27,209 nt of DNA from assembly GCA_009602735.1 (NCBI GenBank), contig WELA01012513.1:87988-115196 (forward strand), read 5' to 3'. Shown here piece by piece: positions 27,140 to 27,209 of this stretch. This DNA is from Mesotaenium endlicherianum (taxonomy: Eukaryota > Streptophyta > Zygnematophyceae > Zygnematales > Mesotaeniaceae). Position numbers and translations under genes: made by a program. Under the pieces are notes generated by a model, which saw only the letters and a list, made by a program, of their open reading frames with translations, did not search any database and was not told the DNA's origin. Every line of letters begins with the position of its first letter. The first letter of the stretch is position 1.

Positions 27140-27209
<70 letters not shown>
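27140..27209. repeat. (GA)n microsatellite at window end
   Basis: At least 35 uninterrupted GA units run off the end. It probably lies in an intron or the 5' region of the pectin methylesterase gene and may mark a contig edge. Confidence 0.9.

Noticed and set aside
1..27209. CRISPR array, bacterial operon, rRNA genes or viral replication module
   Set aside because: Nothing of the kind is present; repeats are LTRs, minisatellites and microsatellites of a eukaryotic genome.

Overview
The window is nuclear DNA of a photosynthetic eukaryote, most likely a streptophyte (a charophyte alga or an early-diverging land plant). The evidence is a double-AP2-domain transcription factor with spliceosomal introns, a plant-type pectin methylesterase, and LTR retrotransposons with chromodomains and initiator-tRNA primer sites. 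The species cannot be named from the sequence. Four internal single-N positions look like unmerged assembly joins.

Left half (1 to about 15.06 kb): a nest of at least three Ty3/gypsy-like families. Element A is on the minus strand (about 2766 down to 671): LTR, primer site, gag, protease. It is cut inside the protease gene by a family C LTR (1-670, minus). Element B is on the plus strand and begins at 3080: LTR 3080-3582, primer site, gag. Its gag is split at 3896 by the complete element C (3897-12422) and resumes at 12423. It runs through protease and reverse transcriptase and is lost at about 15056, inside RNase H. Removing C plus one copy of a short target duplication leaves the B gag frame continuous, so the order of insertion is clear. 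A possible older pol scrap (2827-3079) lies where B inserted.

Element C is the most interesting object. It has two LTRs of about 0.7 kb, gag, protease, RT/RNase H, integrase and a C-terminal chromodomain. Between gag and pol lies a textbook -1 frameshift signal: an in-phase slippery heptamer, a 7-nt spacer and a perfect 10-bp stem. Between the chromodomain and the 3' LTR sits about 2.2 kb of extra sense-strand sequence holding a third, unrecognised ORF of about 600 codons (ORF3). ORF3 begins 2 nt after a consensus branch point and 3' splice site, and a consensus splice donor lies between the primer site and the gag start, as in retroviruses that splice env. The module is bracketed by two copies of a polypurine-tract 13-mer. 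The element carries stops, frameshifts and an integrase deletion, so this copy is dead.

Middle (15.06-16.9 kb): non-coding sequence with a G-box cluster, a G/C-rich hairpin and G-quadruplex motif, and a tRNA-Glu-like sequence on the minus strand that may be a SINE head.

Right half: three host genes. The AP2-family gene has six exons (16913-20950), with all five introns in phase 1. A second plus-strand gene (exons from 21399 to 24288) encodes a very acidic unknown protein and has a possible 4-nt microexon. A pectin methylesterase on the minus strand (25766-26968) is missing its 5' exons, which lie beyond the terminal (GA)n tract. The two last genes converge.
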